Below, piece by piece: positions 62,258-64,000 of a stretch of 64,000 bases of DNA. The stretch covers positions 62,001-126,000 of the forward strand of contig CAZVGZ010000001.1 in the NCBI GenBank assembly GCA_964627605.1, given 5' to 3'. The notes beneath the pieces are model-generated. The model worked only from the letters and a program-made list of their open reading frames with translations. It did not search any database and was not told the DNA's origin. This DNA comes from CAZVGZ01 sp964627605. Lineage in GTDB: Bacteria > Latescibacterota > MWCZ01 > CAZVGZ01. The first letter of the stretch is position 1. The number at the start of each line of letters is the position of its first letter. The position numbers and the translations under genes were made by a program.

Positions 62258-62322
62258 CTGTGCGTGGGGACGAACCACTCCAGATTGCGACAACGAAATT
62301 TTTGGCAGAAGTGGAAGAGAGA

Positions 62323-62481
62323 ATGATTGGAGAAAAACTTATCGCCGCAGGCGTTATCACCGACGCGCAACTTCAGCAGGCTTTGGATGCTCAAGAAGGC
62401 ACCGACAAACGTCTTGGAGACATGCTTATTTAGCTCGGATTCGCCACCGAAGCTGAGGTAGAGGCAGCGTTCAACAGCTAG
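62323..62481 (+). pseudogene. small GspE-N-terminal-domain-like gene interrupted by in-frame TAG at 62431
   Basis: ATG 62323 after GGAAGAGAG gives 'MIGEKLIAAGVITDAQLQQA' and then 'RLGDMLI', where TAG (62431-62433) cuts it after 36 codons. The frame goes on 'LGFATEAEVEAAFNS' to a second TAG at 62479. The shape, L-x-x-x-G-x-I-(T/S)-x-x-Q-L followed by 'LG(E/D).L...GF.(T/S)E.(E/D)', is that of the N-terminal domain found in type II secretion and pilus ATPases and as free small proteins. Glu or Gln is expected at the TAG. A one-base change or a sequence error explains it. Complete length would be 52 residues. Just upstream is a good promoter. Confidence 0.6.
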
Positions 62482-62537
62482 AACCTGCGTGACTCCCCGA
62501 AAGAAGTTAGGGTGCGCAACTGCCTGGATCGGTAGTA

Positions 62538-62888
62538 GTGGTGGACGATGATCCGGTGATGCGGGAGCTATTCAGTGAGATCCTGGAGCTGGACGATCAC
62601 CGGGTCGCTGCGGCACAAGATGCCGATAGCGGTGCCGCGTTGATTGAAGCCCATCCGCCTGACGTGACGATGATTGATGCTGCGCTTGAGGACGATGCTG
62701 GATGGCATCTGGCAGAGCAGATCGGTGAACGTTGGCCGTCGGTGAGGGTCGTCTACCTGGTGGATATCGACCAGTCGGTGGCAAAACGGATACTTGAACG
62801 GGGCCGTCTGCCGCATTTTGTACGCCCTTTCGAGCTTGACGAGTTGAGGGAATTAGCGCTCCGCTTGATGCCCAACGCCCCGAACTAG
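62538..62888 (+). CDS. single-domain response-regulator receiver protein, partly degenerate
   Basis: A 116-residue receiver domain. 'VVDDDPVMRELF' holds the acidic pocket and Asp47 in 'VTMIDAAL' is the likely phosphorylation site. The two switch positions have changed: the usual Thr/Ser is Val75 and the usual Lys in 'KPF' is Arg96 ('FVRPF'). No output domain is attached. Start is unclear: the receiver fold would like a few more N-terminal residues, but the only in-frame starts are adjacent GTGs at 62538 and 62541. It lies between the small interrupted gene and mutL. No histidine kinase is near. Confidence 0.65.
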   Translation: MVDDDPVMRELFSEILELDDHRVAAAQDADSGAALIEAHPPDVTMIDAALEDDAGWHLAEQIGERWPSVRVVYLVDIDQSVAKRILERGRLPHFVRPFELDELRELALRLMPNAPN

Positions 62889-63023
62889 TGCGAACTCGTT
62901 TTGGTTGGCCTGATCGTACCCACGCTAGCGTTGCAGAGCATAAGATTGGGGCTGTCAGTCCCGCTTCCAGCCGTGGGCTCGGATGAGAAACGACCATCCA
63001 TAGAGAACCTCCCTTGAGGCAAC

Positions 63024-64000
63024 GTGCCTAGCAAAATCAGAATCCTTCCCGACGATCTGGCGAATATGATCGCCGCCGGCGAGGTGGTCGAGCGCCCTGC
63101 GGCGGTTGTAAAAGAGTTGACTGAGAACGCGTTGGATGCCGGAGCCACCAAAGTCACTGTGGAGCTTGTTTCAGGCGGTCGGCAGCTCATCCGCGTTATC
63201 GACGACGGCGAGGGGATGGACAAGGACGACGTCCTCATCGCTATCGAGCCCCACGCAACCTCCAAACTGCACCAAAAAGACGATCTCAATCAGATTTTGA
63301 CCTACGGCTTTCGCGGCGAGGCGTTGCCGAGTATCGGCTCGATCAGCCGAATGACAATCGACACTTGCGCCCAAAATTCACCAGAGGGCACGCAAGTCAG
63401 CGTCCACGGTGGGCAACTCAGGAATGTTCAGGTGATAGGCCGCGATAGGGGCACCACGGTCACCGTGCGCGATCTGTTTTTCAATGTTCCTGCACGGCGC
63501 AAATTTATGCGCACCGAGGGCACCGAGCTGCGCCACTGCCTTCGCGGGTTCACTGCGTTGGCTCTGGGGCGATGGAAATCGGCGATGCGTTTGACGCACG
63601 GCGACCGCGTTTTGATAGACTGCCCAGCGGTGCAGGGGTGGGCTGAACGTACCTCCGACATTTTTGGCGAAGAGATCACCAGCAGATCGGTGGAGTTTGA
63701 TTCTGGCGATGGTTCCGTCAGGGTCCACGGCCTTTGGGGTAAGCCAGGCGATACCCACGCGTCCAACCCGGACCAGTTGATCTTCGTCAATGGTCGATCG
63801 GTGACATCGAGAATGTTGCGCAAGGCGGTGCATGAAGGGTATGAGGGGACAATGGCACATGGGGTGCAGCCTTTCTATGTAGTGTTTCTGACGGTCGATC
63901 CAGATCAGGTGGACGTGAATGTCCACCCGCAGAAGCGCGAGGTGAGATTCCCTGATCAGAGGGCGGTGTACCAAACGGTGGCCGAAGCGGTCAAAACCGT
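63024..64000 (+). CDS. mutL: DNA mismatch repair protein MutL, partial (C-terminus beyond window)
   Basis: GTG 63024 (GAGG upstream) opens a frame that runs to the window end, 325 codons. It is the GHKL ATPase part: 'MIAAGEVVERPAAVVKELTE', 'NALDAGAT' (ATP/Mg site), 'VIDDGEGM', 'GFRGEALPSIGSI', 'VRDLFFNVPARRKF' and 'VDVNVHPQKREVRF'. Two departures from the usual pattern are 'EPHATSK' where the family has 'RHATSK', and 'DDGEGM' for 'DNGxGI'. The C-terminal dimerisation/endonuclease domain is not in the window. It would work with MutS. Confidence 0.95.
   Translation, partial: MPSKIRILPDDLANMIAAGEVVERPAAVVKELTENALDAGATKVTVELVSGGRQLIRVIDDGEGMDKDDVLIAIEPHATSKLHQKDDLNQILTYGFRGEALPSIGSISRMTIDTCAQNSPEGTQVSVHGGQLRNVQVIGRDRGTTVTVRDLFFNVPARRKFMRTEGTELRHCLRGFTALALGRWKSAMRLTHGDRVLIDCPAVQGWAERTSDIFGEEITSRSVEFDSGDGSVRVHGLWGKPGDTHASNPDQLIFVNGRSVTSRMLRKAVHEGYEGTMAHGVQPFYVVFLTVDPDQVDVNVHPQKREVRFPDQRAVYQTVAEAVKT

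Noticed and set aside
1..64000. tRNA, rRNA, CRISPR arrays and insertion sequences
   Set aside because: Scanned by eye for T-arm sequences, repeat-spacer patterns, transposase motifs and terminal inverted repeats; none found. A computed tRNA or repeat scan could still find weak cases.

Overview
This window comes from a Gram-negative bacterium with an outer membrane: it has an ExbB/ExbD/TonB system, beta-barrel proteins and a TonB-dependent receptor relic. It is moderately GC-rich by eye, with dense operons, many 4-base ATGA/GTGA overlaps and frequent GTG starts. The mix of sulfatase, GHL-type glycoside hydrolase, Gfo/Idh/MocA oxidoreductase, several uroporphyrinogen-decarboxylase-like methyltransferases and a DUF6941-type protein resembles uncultured environmental lineages such as Latescibacterota or Poribacteria. 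That placement is inference from gene content. I saw no rRNA, tRNA, CRISPR array or intact insertion sequence.

Layout. 1-6.9 kb (minus strand): one operon, TPR protein > beta-barrel protein > exbB > exbD > tonB > cyclic-nucleotide-binding protein (cut by the window edge), behind a good -35/-10 pair. 7.2-19 kb: KamA-type aminomutase, a 1500-residue M28-like/FtsX-like fusion, MFS transporter, DapA-family lyase, trpS, a TPR membrane protein and a xylulokinase. 19.4-27.8 kb: a one-carbon/corrinoid block with formate-THF ligase, two UroD-family methyltransferase-like proteins, a PTPS/QueD-like protein, a corrinoid protein, an esterase and a B12-binding radical SAM protein. 28-42.6 kb: catabolic genes, namely a sugar isomerase/epimerase, a GlcD-GlcE fusion, an oxidoreductase, a GHL-type hydrolase, an esterase remnant, a sulfatase, an aldehyde dehydrogenase, a frameshifted helix-hairpin-helix gene, an SDR and a C26 peptidase. 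42.9-48.5 kb: second PTPS, interrupted metallo-hydrolase, DUF255 protein, DUF6941-like protein and third UroD-family protein. 48.7-52.4 kb: decayed genes around enolase and a zinc peptidase. 52.4-64 kb: a housekeeping run of ddl, rluB, cmk, plsC, rpsA, a TPR-SPOR protein, mutS, a small interrupted gene, a receiver-domain protein and mutL (cut by the edge).

The strongest unusual theme is gene erosion. Three clear reading frames carry a single in-frame stop, two of them TGA exactly where a tryptophan is expected. One gene is out of frame at a run of nine A. Two genes keep both ends but have lost their middles. One locus is a chimera of a sulfatase N-terminus and a chemotaxis-receptor C-terminus, with a terminator still behind it. 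The other items worth following are the M28-like/FtsX fusion with an apparently metal-dead peptidase fold, the corrinoid block without a recognisable substrate-specific partner, and several promoter/operator palindromes. All functions are from sequence reading; no database search was run.
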